Shown here piece after piece: positions 22,189 to 30,060 of a stretch of DNA of 35,451 nt. The DNA comes from Ectobacillus panaciterrae DSM 19096 (GTDB lineage Bacteria; Bacillota; Bacilli; Bacillales; Bacillaceae_G). Below the pieces are notes generated by a model. That model made no database searches, was not told where the DNA came from, and was given only the letters and a program-made list of their open reading frames with translations. The stretch's first letter is position 1. Every line of letters begins with the position of its first letter. The stretch is from NCBI RefSeq assembly GCF_000430785.1, contig NZ_AUMR01000056.1:1-35451 (forward strand), written 5' to 3'. The position numbers and the translations under genes are program-made.

Positions 22189-22294
22189 GTTGGAACGCAA
22201 CAATTCAATCTTACATATAATTAGGTAAATAACTAGAAAAATAAGGATATATTCGCTTTACTTGCAAACAGTCCCTGTGCATTTTTATAAAAAG

Positions 22295-22303
22295 TGCTAC
22301 AAT
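22295..22303 (+). promoter_or_regulatory. Extended -10 promoter candidate for ddl-murF
   Basis: TGCTACAAT matches the extended -10 form TGnTATAAT with one change. No good TTGACA lies 16-18 nt upstream, which extended -10 promoters tolerate. It is 37 nt before the chosen ddl start. Confidence 0.45.
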
Positions 22304-22339
22304 AGAAAGATGAAAAAAATGAGTAAGGTGGTTTCTTAC

Positions 22340-23419
22340 ATGAAAACAAAGCTAGGTTTACTATACGGAGGAAAATCAGCGGAGCACCAAGTTTCTCTGC
22401 AAACGGCTCTAGCTGTTATCAAAGCATTAGACCGCGAAGCATTCGATGTGTATCCAATTTATATTACAGAGCAAGGACAATGGGTAAAAGGCGAGCGTCT
22501 TGAAGGTGAAGTAACAGATATTAAAGCCCTTCAAATGACAGCAGGCGAAAATGCCATTTCTCCTATTACATTAAGCAGCGAAATGGTGCCGGCCGGTGCG
22601 CAAGAAGAAACAGTGGATGTCGTATTCCCACTTCTGCATGGGCCAAACGGAGAAGACGGTACAGTACAAGGGATGCTTGAACTGATGAACATTCCTTATG
22701 TCGGAAACGGCGTGCTGGCTTCTGCAGCAGGCATGGATAAGGTTGTAATGAAAAATATTTTTGCGCAGGCGGGTCTTCCGCAAGCGAATTACGTATGGTT
22801 CATTCGCCGTGAATGGGAAAAAGATCGTACAGCTGCTTACGAAAAGGTAGAAGAGGCACTAGGGTATCCGTGCTTCGTAAAACCTGCAAACTTAGGTTCA
22901 AGTGTAGGGATCAGCAAATGTAAAAACCGCGAAGAACTAGAAGCGGCATTTGAAGAAGCATTCCAATTCGATCGTAAAATTATTATCGAAGAAAATATCA
23001 CAGGCCGTGAAATTGAAATCGGCGTATTAGGCAACGATGAACCGCAATGCTCTGTAGTCGGCGAAATCGTACCGAAAAAGGAATTTTATGACTACAAGGC
23101 TAAATATATGGATGGAGATACAGCTCTAATTATACCTACAGAAGTAACAGAACAAGAATATGAAATGATTCGTGAATATGCAATTCGCGCATTCAAATCA
23201 TTAGACGGTGCCGGATTAACAAGAGCAGACTTTTTCTTAACGAAGGATGGTCAAGTGTATATTAATGAGGTAAACACAATGCCTGGCTTTACGCCATTCA
23301 GCATGTTCCCGCTCTTATGGCAGCATTCTGGCGTATCTTATCCGGAATTAATTAAAAAGCTAGTTCATTTAGCGATTCAGCGCCACGAAGAAAAGCAGCA
23401 AATCAAGTACACAATCTAA
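22340..23419 (+). CDS. ddl: D-alanine--D-alanine ligase
   Basis: Ddl is a cytosolic ATP-grasp enzyme that joins two D-Ala for the peptidoglycan stem peptide. The 359-residue protein has [14 protein letters not shown] at the N-terminus, H-G-P-N-G-E-D-G-T, the ATP-grasp [11 protein letters not shown] and the C-terminal metal ligands in R-A-D-F-F and E-V-N-T-M-P-G-F-T. The omega loop reads [11 protein letters not shown] with the Tyr typical of D-Ala-D-Ala ligases, unlike D-lactate ligases of the vancomycin-resistance type. AAGGTGG eight nt upstream supports ATG 22340; ATG 22311 is possible but poorly placed. murF follows 58 bp later. Confidence 0.95.
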   Translation: MKTKLGLLYGGKSAEHQVSLQTALAVIKALDREAFDVYPIYITEQGQWVKGERLEGEVTDIKALQMTAGENAISPITLSSEMVPAGAQEETVDVVFPLLHGPNGEDGTVQGMLELMNIPYVGNGVLASAAGMDKVVMKNIFAQAGLPQANYVWFIRREWEKDRTAAYEKVEEALGYPCFVKPANLGSSVGISKCKNREELEAAFEEAFQFDRKIIIEENITGREIEIGVLGNDEPQCSVVGEIVPKKEFYDYKAKYMDGDTALIIPTEVTEQEYEMIREYAIRAFKSLDGAGLTRADFFLTKDGQVYINEVNTMPGFTPFSMFPLLWQHSGVSYPELIKKLVHLAIQRHEEKQQIKYTI

Positions 23420-23427
23420 CAAGAGGA

Positions 23428-23455
23428 GAAGCACTATTCAGGTGAATAGTGTTTC
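23428..23455 (+). terminator. Hairpin between ddl and murF
   Basis: A 12-bp stem GAAGCACTATTC (23428-23439) pairs with GAATAGTGTTTC (23444-23455) with one G-T pair and a 4-nt loop, but only TTCC follows. It is probably a weak terminator or an RNA-processing/stability element that tunes murF expression rather than a full stop. Confidence 0.45.
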
Positions 23456-23477
23456 TTCCGTGTAAGGGGAGATTCGT

Positions 23478-24851
23478 ATGATCAGACGAACTTTGTCAGA
23501 AGTACAGCAAATGGTGAACGGCACAGGCTTAGATGAAAAATGGAACGACGTATGTATACATGGTGTATCTATTGATTCACGCAAGGTGGAACGAGGAAAC
23601 TTGTATGTGCCGATTCAAGGCGAACGCTTTGACGGTCATTCTTTTGTGTCGAGTGCATTGAGCAATGGCGCTGCGGCAACGCTTTGGAAGCGTGACATGC
23701 CAAACCCGCCTGCTGATATGCCTGTCATCTTCGTTGAAGATACATTGCAAGCATTACAGCAATTCGCGCAAAGCTATCGCAATCAGTTGAACGTAAAGGT
23801 AATCGGCGTAACGGGAAGCAACGGCAAAACGTCAACAAAGGATATTTTGACGAGCATTCTGGCTGAAAAATTCAAGGTGCAAAAAACAGAAGGTAATTTT
23901 AACAACCATATAGGTATGCCGCTTACAATTTTGCGTCTGAAAGAAGACACGGAAATGGCAGTGCTGGAGATGGGAATGTCGGGTTTCGGGGAAATTGAAT
24001 TTCTCTCCAAGCTTGCCCGCCCGGACGCAGCTATTATTACCAACATTGGTGAATCTCATTTAATGGAGCTCGGTTCGCGTGACGGCATTGCGCAAGCGAA
24101 GCTGGAAATTGTGACAGGTTTGCAGGAAGACGGTTTGTTTGTCTATAACGGAGATGAATCGCTGTTAACAAACAGAGTAAGCAAAATGAATATAGCTGCG
24201 AAAGTTGTCACGTTCGGAGATGCTTTCGAAAATGACTATCATCCGACCCATATTGAGATGAAAGCAACAGGAACAGAATTCACAATCAATCGCGCACCTG
24301 GTTCCTTCTTCTTAGCTGCATTAGGAAAGCATAATGTATATAACTCCTTGGCATGTATGGCTGTTGCAGAGTTTTTCGGCGTATCGTGGGAACAAATGAG
24401 AACAGGTCTGGCAGAGCTGGAAATGACACGCATGCGCATGGAAGTGGAAAAGACTGCAGGCGGGCTGACTATCATCAATGATGCTTATAATGCAAGCCCG
24501 ACTTCCATGAGAGCGGCACTTGCTTTTATGAAGGATTTAAACGGATACGGAAAGAAAATTGTTGTTTTAGGCGACATGCTGGAGCTTGGCGATCAGGAAA
24601 TACAGTTCCATTATGAAGTGGGACAGGATATCAACTCGGAAACAGCGGATTATGTATTTGCATACGGAGAACTTGGTGTCCATATCGCGCGCGGCGCAGG
24701 AGAGAATTTTGCGGCTGGCCATGTAAAAGCGTATACCGATAAAGAAGCGCTTGCGAAAGATTTAAAAGCTATCGCGTCTAAAGAGGATGTTGTGCTTGTC
24801 AAAGCATCCCGCGGAACGAAGCTTGAAGACGTCATTTCTTTGATAAGATAA
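23478..24851 (+). CDS. murF: UDP-N-acetylmuramoyl-tripeptide--D-alanyl-D-alanine ligase
   Basis: MurF adds the D-Ala-D-Ala made by Ddl to the UDP-MurNAc tripeptide, the last cytoplasmic step of the pentapeptide precursor. The 457-residue protein has the three Mur domains. The ATP loop is G-V-T-G-S-N-G-K-T-S-T (110-120). T-E-G-N-F-N-N-H-I-G-M-P-L-T and E-M-G-M-S follow, and the C-terminal domain begins near I-N-D-A-Y-N-A-S-P-T-S-M with V-L-G-D-M-L-E-L-G. AGGGGAG is 7 nt before ATG 23478. The ddl-murF pairing puts substrate and consumer in one transcription unit. Confidence 0.95.
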   Translation: MIRRTLSEVQQMVNGTGLDEKWNDVCIHGVSIDSRKVERGNLYVPIQGERFDGHSFVSSALSNGAAATLWKRDMPNPPADMPVIFVEDTLQALQQFAQSYRNQLNVKVIGVTGSNGKTSTKDILTSILAEKFKVQKTEGNFNNHIGMPLTILRLKEDTEMAVLEMGMSGFGEIEFLSKLARPDAAIITNIGESHLMELGSRDGIAQAKLEIVTGLQEDGLFVYNGDESLLTNRVSKMNIAAKVVTFGDAFENDYHPTHIEMKATGTEFTINRAPGSFFLAALGKHNVYNSLACMAVAEFFGVSWEQMRTGLAELEMTRMRMEVEKTAGGLTIINDAYNASPTSMRAALAFMKDLNGYGKKIVVLGDMLELGDQEIQFHYEVGQDINSETADYVFAYGELGVHIARGAGENFAAGHVKAYTDKEALAKDLKAIASKEDVVLVKASRGTKLEDVISLIR

Positions 24852-24854
24852 CAC

Positions 24855-24887
24855 AAACGGTAAGGCCTTTTACGGTCTTACCGTTTT
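24855..24887 (+). terminator. Terminator of murF
   Basis: A 10-bp stem AAACGGTAAG (24855-24864) pairs with CTTACCGTTT (24877-24886). Only TTTT with C follows, but the stem is strong and starts right after the murF stop. Confidence 0.75.
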
Positions 24888-24908
24888 CTGCGAAAAGGAG
24901 CGTATCAT

Positions 24909-25565
24909 ATGTACGAAGCTGTCATCAAAAAACTTCGCATTCCGGAGGACGAGCCGATTCTCATTCTGCAGGCCCCGTCCGAATATTTAGATGATATAAG
25001 AGCATTGCTGGGAGAAACAGAAGTACATACAGAATCAAAACAAGATAAATATAACTTTGTGCATCTGTTTGTATCCAGTATAGCAGAACTGGAAAAATGG
25101 GCGCCTGCAGCAATTGCAGCCGCCGCGTACGATAAGCTGCTGTGGATTTCGTATCCAAAGAAAAGCGGGAAAATTAAAACGGATATTAACCGCGATGCAG
25201 GATGGGAATTAGTTATGCAAGCCGGCTGGGAAGGAGTGTCCCTTATTTCTATCGATGAAACATGGTCTGCGCTTCGCTTTCGTCCTGCTGAACAAATTTC
25301 TGTGACTCGTAAGTCTTCAATTGGTGTAAAAAAGACAATTTCTGAGAAAACTGAGAACAGGGAGTTGGAAATGCCAACGGAATTAGAAGATTTACTCAAT
25401 CAAAAAGAGGACGCAAAGCTGTTTTTCCAATCATTATCGTACACGTACAAAAAAGAATACATTCAGTGGATTACAAGTGCCAAGCGGGAAGAAACGAAGA
25501 GAAAACGTTTACAGCAAACAATGGAAAAGCTGGAACAAGGAAAGAAAGGTCCGTATTCAAAATAA
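24909..25565 (+). CDS. YdeI/OmpD-associated family protein
   Basis: The 218-residue soluble protein combines an N-terminal half (1-135) with few known motifs, containing L-L-W-I-S-Y-P-K-K-S-G-K and T-W-S-A-L-R-F-R-P, and a C-terminal segment typical of the YdeI/OmdA family. That segment is P-T-E-L-E-D-L-L, A-K-L-F-F-Q-S-L-S-Y-T-Y-K-K-E-Y-I-Q-W-I-T-S-A-K and then a lysine/arginine-rich helix with E-T-K-R-K-R-L. The molecular role of the family is not established. AAAAGGAG nine nt before ATG 24909 supports the start. It stands alone between two terminators. Confidence 0.7.
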   Translation: MYEAVIKKLRIPEDEPILILQAPSEYLDDIRALLGETEVHTESKQDKYNFVHLFVSSIAELEKWAPAAIAAAAYDKLLWISYPKKSGKIKTDINRDAGWELVMQAGWEGVSLISIDETWSALRFRPAEQISVTRKSSIGVKKTISEKTENRELEMPTELEDLLNQKEDAKLFFQSLSYTYKKEYIQWITSAKREETKRKRLQQTMEKLEQGKKGPYSK

Positions 25566-25695
25566 GTAAAAGATGGAGTTTGCTTTTTCTCTGTACAAAA
25601 CTTATAATGGTTAGAGTACAACAGATCGTATTTCCAGTATTTCTCTTTCGAAAATTTCGCCTCAGAGCGAAAGAGTTTGACTTTGCGTAAGCAAG

Positions 25696-25724
25696 GGCAT
25701 TTTCCGTTTGGAGAATGCCTTTTT
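25696..25724 (+). terminator. Terminator after the YdeI-like gene
   Basis: A 10-bp stem GGCATTTTCC (25696-25705) pairs with GGAGAATGCC (25710-25719) with one G-T pair and a GTTT loop, then TTTTT. A second hairpin just upstream (CTCTTTCG/CGAAAGAG, about 25644-25676) may add to it. Confidence 0.85.
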
Positions 25725-25740
25725 CAGTGGATAGCTATAA

Positions 25741-26150
25741 GTAATGAATCCTCCCTTATATGTAAACGAAACGAATCTTCGTTTTAAACCGGGGGCTTCT
25801 AACGTGTCACCTTAAAAAGACAGGTAATGCTGGCGGAGTGACACGTTGACGGACTAGAACCCGCCCAACTTCTCTATCCCCTTAGCGATTACCGTTGGAA
25901 ATATTTTTTCCTAGCTTCAGGCTAGGCAGTATGAGCATGTTATGCAGCGTTTCTTGCTTGCATCTATCTATGTGAAATTTTAAAAGGCAGCATGTTTCAT
26001 ACTAGAGCATCTGTTTTATTTTGATTTTTAGACAGTTGGATATGTCGATTGTCTATACTGTTTAACGCCCTTTTAACATTGGGCTATGCCCTGTGTGCAT
26101 CTTAAGAAAGAGTACGCTTGGCTATTTTTGATAGAAAAGGAGCATTAACA
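25741..26150 (+). ncRNA. Long structured leader or independent RNA upstream of cshA
   Basis: These 410 nt contain no credible ORF but several stems. A perfect 10-bp stem AACGTGTCAC/GTGACACGTT (25801-25810 with 25838-25847) lies inside a weaker outer pairing of GGGGGCTTCT with AGAACCCGCC (25791-25800 with 25857-25866). AAACGA/TCGTTT lies at about 25768-25784, CCTAGC/GCTAGG at 25910-25926 and TAGACAG/TTGTCTA at 26028-26055. Genes for cold-shock helicases often have long structured 5' untranslated regions, so this may be the cshA leader. A TATACT at 26054-26059 could instead be a promoter for cshA, making the upstream part a separate small RNA. No known RNA family was recognised. Confidence 0.4.
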
Positions 26151-27659
26151 TTGACAACATTTAGAGAATTAGGATTAAATGAACAATTACTCAACTCCGT
26201 AGAAAAGATGGGATTTGAGGAAGCAACGCCAATTCAGGCACAAACGATTCCGGTTGCTTTAGAAGGATCAGATATCATCGGACAGGCACAAACAGGTACG
26301 GGAAAAACAGCAGCGTTCGGTTTGCCGCTATTACAAAAAGTAAATACAAGCAATGACAACATTCAAGGTATCGTTATCGCGCCGACTCGTGAGCTTGCGA
26401 TTCAGGTTTCAGAAGAGCTTTACAAAATCGGTTTTCATAAACGAGTACGTATCTTGCCTATTTATGGCGGTCAAGACATCAACCGTCAAATCCGTGCTTT
26501 AAAGAAGCATCCTCACCTGATCGTAGGAACTCCAGGTCGTATTCTAGACCATATTAATCGCAAAACAATTCGCCTGCAAAATGTAGAAACAGTTGTATTG
26601 GATGAAGCGGATGAAATGCTGAACATGGGCTTCATTGAAGATATTGAAGCGATTCTTACAGATGTACCGGAAGATCACCAAACACTTCTGTTCTCCGCTA
26701 CAATGCCAGAACCGATTCGCCGTATCGCAGAGCGCTTTATGACAGAGCCAAAGCACATTAAAGTAAAAGCGAAAGAAGTTACAATGCCAAACATCCAGCA
26801 GTTCTATGTAGAAGTGCAGGAGAAGAAGAAATTTGATATTTTAACTCGTTTACTTGACATTCAATCTCCAGAGCTTGCAATCATATTCGGCCGTACAAAG
26901 CGCCGTGTAGATGAATTGTCAGAAGCATTGACGCTTCGCGGCTATGCAGCAGAAGGTATTCACGGTGATTTGTCACAAGCGAAACGCCTATCTGTATTAA
27001 AGAAATTTAAAGAAGGTTCTATCGAAGTCCTCGTTGCGACAGATGTAGCTGCGCGCGGATTGGATATTTCCGGCGTTACACACGTATACAACTTCGATAT
27101 CCCGCAAGATCCAGAATCCTACGTTCACCGTATCGGACGTACAGGACGCGCAGGAAAAACAGGCCTTGCGATGCTGTTTGTAACACCGCGTGAAGTGGGA
27201 CAATTAAAGAATATTGAACGCACAACGAACCGTAAAATCGACCGTATGCAGCCGCCGACTTTAGATGAAGCGTTAGAAGGACAACAACGCTTGATTGCAG
27301 AAAAGTTAGCAAGCATCATCGAGAGCGGTGACAACCTGTCTTACTACAAACGTATGGCAGAAGAGCTTTTAGAAGAGCACGAGTCCGTAACAGTAGTGGC
27401 GGCAGCTTTAAAAGCAATGACAAAAGAGCCGGATGATACACCGATCAAACTAACAGATGAGCCGCCGGTAGTAAGCAGAGACCGCAACCGCGGAAGAGGA
27501 GATCGCGACCGCAACCGTAACCGTGGTGATCGCGACCGTAACCGTGGTGATCGTGACCGTAACAGAAACCGTAAAGGCGGTCCTCGCAAAGAGCAAGGCG
27601 GCCAATACGGACGTACAGAAAATCGCAGCCGCAGCCGTAAGCCATCTGCAGCGAAGTAA
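26151..27659 (+). CDS. cshA: DEAD-box ATP-dependent RNA helicase CshA
   Basis: This 502-residue helicase unwinds RNA duplexes in cold adaptation, ribosome assembly and mRNA decay, where CshA works with the degradosome. The motifs are Q (G-F-E-E-A-T-P-I-Q), I A-Q-T-G-T-G-K-T (46-53), Ia P-T-R-E-L-A, II D-E-A-D (151-154), [17 protein letters not shown] and [10 protein letters not shown]. The last 60 residues are an Arg/Asp/Asn/Gly-rich tail with repeated R-D-R-N-R, likely a non-specific RNA-binding region. The start is TTG 26151, not the earlier ATG-less frame, because AAAAGGAGC lies 8 nt upstream and the protein then begins M-T-T-F-R-E-L-G-L as in homologues. Confidence 0.95.
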   Translation: MTTFRELGLNEQLLNSVEKMGFEEATPIQAQTIPVALEGSDIIGQAQTGTGKTAAFGLPLLQKVNTSNDNIQGIVIAPTRELAIQVSEELYKIGFHKRVRILPIYGGQDINRQIRALKKHPHLIVGTPGRILDHINRKTIRLQNVETVVLDEADEMLNMGFIEDIEAILTDVPEDHQTLLFSATMPEPIRRIAERFMTEPKHIKVKAKEVTMPNIQQFYVEVQEKKKFDILTRLLDIQSPELAIIFGRTKRRVDELSEALTLRGYAAEGIHGDLSQAKRLSVLKKFKEGSIEVLVATDVAARGLDISGVTHVYNFDIPQDPESYVHRIGRTGRAGKTGLAMLFVTPREVGQLKNIERTTNRKIDRMQPPTLDEALEGQQRLIAEKLASIIESGDNLSYYKRMAEELLEEHESVTVVAAALKAMTKEPDDTPIKLTDEPPVVSRDRNRGRGDRDRNRNRGDRDRNRGDRDRNRNRKGGPRKEQGGQYGRTENRSRSRKPSAAK

Positions 27660-27666
27660 TAGCAGT

Positions 27667-27699
27667 AGAAAAAGCAGCTTCTTAGGAGGCTGTTTTTTT
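27667..27699 (+). terminator. Terminator of cshA
   Basis: AAAAAGCAGCTTC (27669-27681) pairs with GAGGCTGTTTTT (27686-27697) around a TTAG-type loop, with one G-T pair. A run of eight T follows. Confidence 0.8.
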
Positions 27700-27759
27700 T
27701 GTTCAAAGATAAGAAAGTATAAAAATCGGGATATTTTACCTCAAGTGAAGCTTGCTCTT

Positions 27760-28311
27760 TCATTTTTTATACAAAAAAGGCGTAAATAGCCCCCCGGCAA
27801 GCAGTCCGCCCAAATGAGCAATTATATTTGTATTCGGCCCAAAGAATGTGGCCGTGACCAAAAGAGCTAAAGCAAATACAAGAAGAATTTGTTCGCGGCT
27901 ATAGCGATGCCGCTCCGTATAAAACATATAGAGCTGAGCCCCAAGCAGTCCAAAAATCGCTCCGGATGCACCAGTATGAACAAAGTTAACTGGCATCACC
28001 AAAAAAGTGAGAATGTTTCCAGCGATGCCTGCCGCAAAAAATAAAAGGAGAAAACGTATCTTGGTAAGCCGTATCTCAAGAAAACTCCCAATGGCAAACA
28101 GACAAAGGCTGTTTCCTACAAGATGCGAAAAGCTATAATGAATAAATAATGAGGTAGCAAGCCGCCACCATTCTCCGTGCGCGAGGCATTGGTTACAGCC
28201 GACCCCTGCAAAAAGCAGGGGATGAATGAGCCATAATGAGAGCTGAAGAATGAGAAGGCATGTTGTGACAGGCGGGAAGCGAAAAGCGGCGCGAGAACCG
28301 AATATCATCAT
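27760..28311 (-). CDS. Rhomboid-family intramembrane serine protease
   Basis: The 183-residue protein has six transmembrane helices. The catalytic dyad is Ser116 in H-T-G-A-S-G-A-I-F-G and His166 in N-I-I-A-H-L-G-G-L-L-A-G. The loop-1 W-R and H-x-x-x-H-x-x-x-N features are visible as W-W-R-L-A-T-S and F-S-H-L-V-G-N. It cleaves membrane proteins within the bilayer, but its substrate is unknown. In B. subtilis the same position next to acpS holds ydcA, a rhomboid-like gene. AAAAGGAG seven nt before ATG 28311 supports the start. It is divergent from acpS (88 bp apart) and convergent with cshA. Confidence 0.9.
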   Translation of the reverse strand: MMIFGSRAAFRFPPVTTCLLILQLSLWLIHPLLFAGVGCNQCLAHGEWWRLATSLFIHYSFSHLVGNSLCLFAIGSFLEIRLTKIRFLLLFFAAGIAGNILTFLVMPVNFVHTGASGAIFGLLGAQLYMFYTERHRYSREQILLVFALALLVTATFFGPNTNIIAHLGGLLAGGLFTPFLYKK

Positions 28312-28398
28312 TCTTCCACTCCTTTTGCAAAAGGCTGTTTGTCTGCTACTCTAACAATATGTAAATAAGAAATGAAATAGAAGAGAAGGGGAGCAGAC

Positions 28399-28755
28399 AT
28401 GATTATTGGAACAGGGATAGATATTATTGAGCTTGAACGCATTGAAAAGCTGATGGAACAGCAGAAGTTCATAGACCGAATTTTAACAGAACGGGAGCAG
28501 GAAGCTGCTTTTCGTTTACACGGTCAGCGAAAAGTTGAATTTGTAGCGGGGCGCTTTGCGGCAAAAGAAGCATATTCTAAAGCTGCGGGAACCGGTATTG
28601 GAAAAGAAGTCAGTTTTTTAGATTTGGAAATTTTGAATGATGAGAGGGGAAAACCTGTTTTAACAGCGCCGGTTTCTCATATCGTTCATGTTTCTATCAG
28701 TCACAGCAAGCAGTTTGCAGTAGCACAAGTAATTCTCGAAAGCTCGTCAAGCTAG
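28399..28755 (+). CDS. acpS: Holo-[acyl-carrier-protein] synthase
   Basis: This 118-residue Mg2+ enzyme transfers 4'-phosphopantetheine from CoA to the serine of apo-ACP and so activates fatty-acid synthesis. The family motifs are I-G-T-G-I-D-I-I-E with Asp8 and [11 protein letters not shown] with Glu57, the two metal ligands. H-V-S-I-S-H-S-K follows near 97-104. Active as a trimer in the family. AGAAGGGGAG lies before ATG 28399. Genes around it (rhomboid, lipoprotein, alr) follow the usual bacillus order. Confidence 0.95.
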   Translation: MIIGTGIDIIELERIEKLMEQQKFIDRILTEREQEAAFRLHGQRKVEFVAGRFAAKEAYSKAAGTGIGKEVSFLDLEILNDERGKPVLTAPVSHIVHVSISHSKQFAVAQVILESSSS

Positions 28756-28775
28756 TCTGCATATTCCTAAACCTC

Positions 28776-28826
28776 GTCTCATATATTTGAGTAGCGGCAG
28801 GGGAGATTTCCGCTTATTTATGAGAC
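28776..28826 (+). other. Nested hairpin in the leader of the lipoprotein gene
   Basis: GTCTCATA (28776-28783) pairs with TATGAGAC (28819-28826) and encloses a second stem AGCGG/CCGCT (about 28793-28814). The outer arm ends 3 nt before the AAGGGG ribosome binding site. It lies in the 86-nt gap between acpS and the lipoprotein gene and has no T-run, so it is not a terminator. It could affect translation of the downstream gene or mRNA stability. Confidence 0.4.
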
Positions 28827-28841
28827 AAAGGGGTTGAAGAG

Positions 28842-29852
28842 ATGAAGAGACGGCTGTTTGCAGTGCTGCTTGGACTGTTTACAATCTTTGCTTTAACGGG
28901 CTGTATGCAAAAGAGCAAGGAGGACGTCGTTAGGGATCTAGATGCAAAGGTAAAAAAGATGACAGGGTATCAGGCGGAGGCAAAGCTGTCCATCAAGACA
29001 GGTGCCGAGTTGCAGGAGTATGACGTGGATATTTGGCATAGTAAGCCGACATATTATCGCGTGAATTTAAAAAACTCCAAAAAAGACCAAAGTCAAATTA
29101 TCTTGCGTAATGCTGACGGTGTTTTTGTACTAACGCCTGCTTTAAACAAGAGCTTTCGTTTCCAAAGCGACTGGCCGCAAAACAGCAGCCAATCGTACTT
29201 GTATGAATCTCTTGTACGCGACGTTTTGAAGGATAAAGAAGCGACGTTCAAAAGCACGGACGATTATTACGTATTCCAGACGAAAACAAACTATCAAAAT
29301 CATAACATGATTCCGAAGCAGGAAATCACCTTCAGTAAAAAGGACTTGGCGCCTGTAGGGGTAAAGCTGATGGATAATGACAGCAATGTCCTTGTTGAAG
29401 TGAAGTTTTCTAAGGTTAAATTTGATGCAAAGTTTGATAAGGGTGCGTTTGATATGAAGAAAAACATGTCCGGCGCACAAATGGAAGTGCCTACAGCGGC
29501 AAAAGAAGATAAGCCATTCGCTATTTTATATCCGAATGATGTACCGAAAGGCATGAAGCAAAAAGAGGAGAAGCAGCTGCAAACAAGCAATGGCAAACGC
29601 GTTATTTTGACGTATGGAGACAGCAAGAAATCCTTTACGTTAATTCAAGAAAAAGCGAAGGCTGCACCAACAAGTGCGCCGATCAGCGTGAGCGGTGAAC
29701 CGGTTGATTTAGGCTTTACGGTAGGAGCTCTGACGGAAAACTCTGTAACGTGGGCGCATAACGGAGTGGACTATACGCTGGCTGCAAAAGGGCTGACGCC
29801 GGATGAACTGTTGACGGTAGCTCGTTCAGTGTATGAGAAGGCTTCGAAGTAA
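28842..29852 (+). CDS. YdcC-type lipoprotein, LolA-like fold
   Basis: The 336-residue exported lipoprotein has the N-terminal K-R-R-L-F, a hydrophobic core and lipobox L-T-G-C with Cys21 as the lipid-modified residue, so it is anchored on the outer face of the membrane. Residues about 35-220 resemble the LolA/LolB-like lipoprotein-carrier fold (Y-Q-A-E-A-K-L-S-I, Y-R-V-N-L, L-R-N-A-D-G-V-F-V-L-T-P). The C-terminal part has S-F-T-L-I-Q-E and W-A-H-N-G-V-D-Y-T-L-A-A-K-G-L-T, typical of the DUF4367 end of such proteins. AAAGGGG lies before ATG 28842. The position between acpS and alr matches B. subtilis ydcC. The function is not known from the sequence. Confidence 0.85.
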   Translation: MKRRLFAVLLGLFTIFALTGCMQKSKEDVVRDLDAKVKKMTGYQAEAKLSIKTGAELQEYDVDIWHSKPTYYRVNLKNSKKDQSQIILRNADGVFVLTPALNKSFRFQSDWPQNSSQSYLYESLVRDVLKDKEATFKSTDDYYVFQTKTNYQNHNMIPKQEITFSKKDLAPVGVKLMDNDSNVLVEVKFSKVKFDAKFDKGAFDMKKNMSGAQMEVPTAAKEDKPFAILYPNDVPKGMKQKEEKQLQTSNGKRVILTYGDSKKSFTLIQEKAKAAPTSAPISVSGEPVDLGFTVGALTENSVTWAHNGVDYTLAAKGLTPDELLTVARSVYEKASK

Positions 29853-29855
29853 CCA

Positions 29856-29888
29856 AAAACGTGACGGGTTTTTCCGTCACGTTTTCTG
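29856..29888 (+). terminator. Terminator after the lipoprotein gene
   Basis: A perfect 12-bp stem AAAACGTGACGG (29856-29867) pairs with CCGTCACGTTTT (29874-29885) around a 6-nt loop, with the T-run inside the stem end. It begins 4 nt after the stop. Confidence 0.9.
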
Positions 29889-29951
29889 TTGTTGAAGTAA
29901 GGAAGGGAGGCGTTTGAAGAGCTGAACGAGCCGGTTGCGCTTTTCTTAGAG

Positions 29952-29980
29952 TTGACAATTGGAGTGCGTAGGTCAATAAT
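29952..29980 (+). promoter_or_regulatory. Sigma-A promoter of alr
   Basis: A consensus -35 TTGACA (29952-29957) and AATAAT (29975-29980, five of six) are separated by exactly 17 nt. They lie 80 nt before the alr start and after the lipoprotein terminator. The remaining leader has no other signal. Confidence 0.75.
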
Positions 29981-30060
29981 CAATGATAGATTGCAGCAAA
30001 AAAAAACTGCGAATATATAAGAATAAGCATTGCATATCGTATAAGGGAAGTGTTCTTCAA

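Noticed and set aside
22340-23419. Vancomycin-type D-Ala-D-Lac ligase
   Set aside because: The omega loop has the K[10 protein letters not shown] form of D-Ala-D-Ala ligases and the gene is paired with murF, with no vanH or vanX nearby.
27344-27763. 139-codon Arg/Ser-rich ORF antisense to the cshA tail
   Set aside because: It is the reverse reading of the Arg/Asp-rich repeats of cshA. Composition explains its length, and it lacks an RBS.
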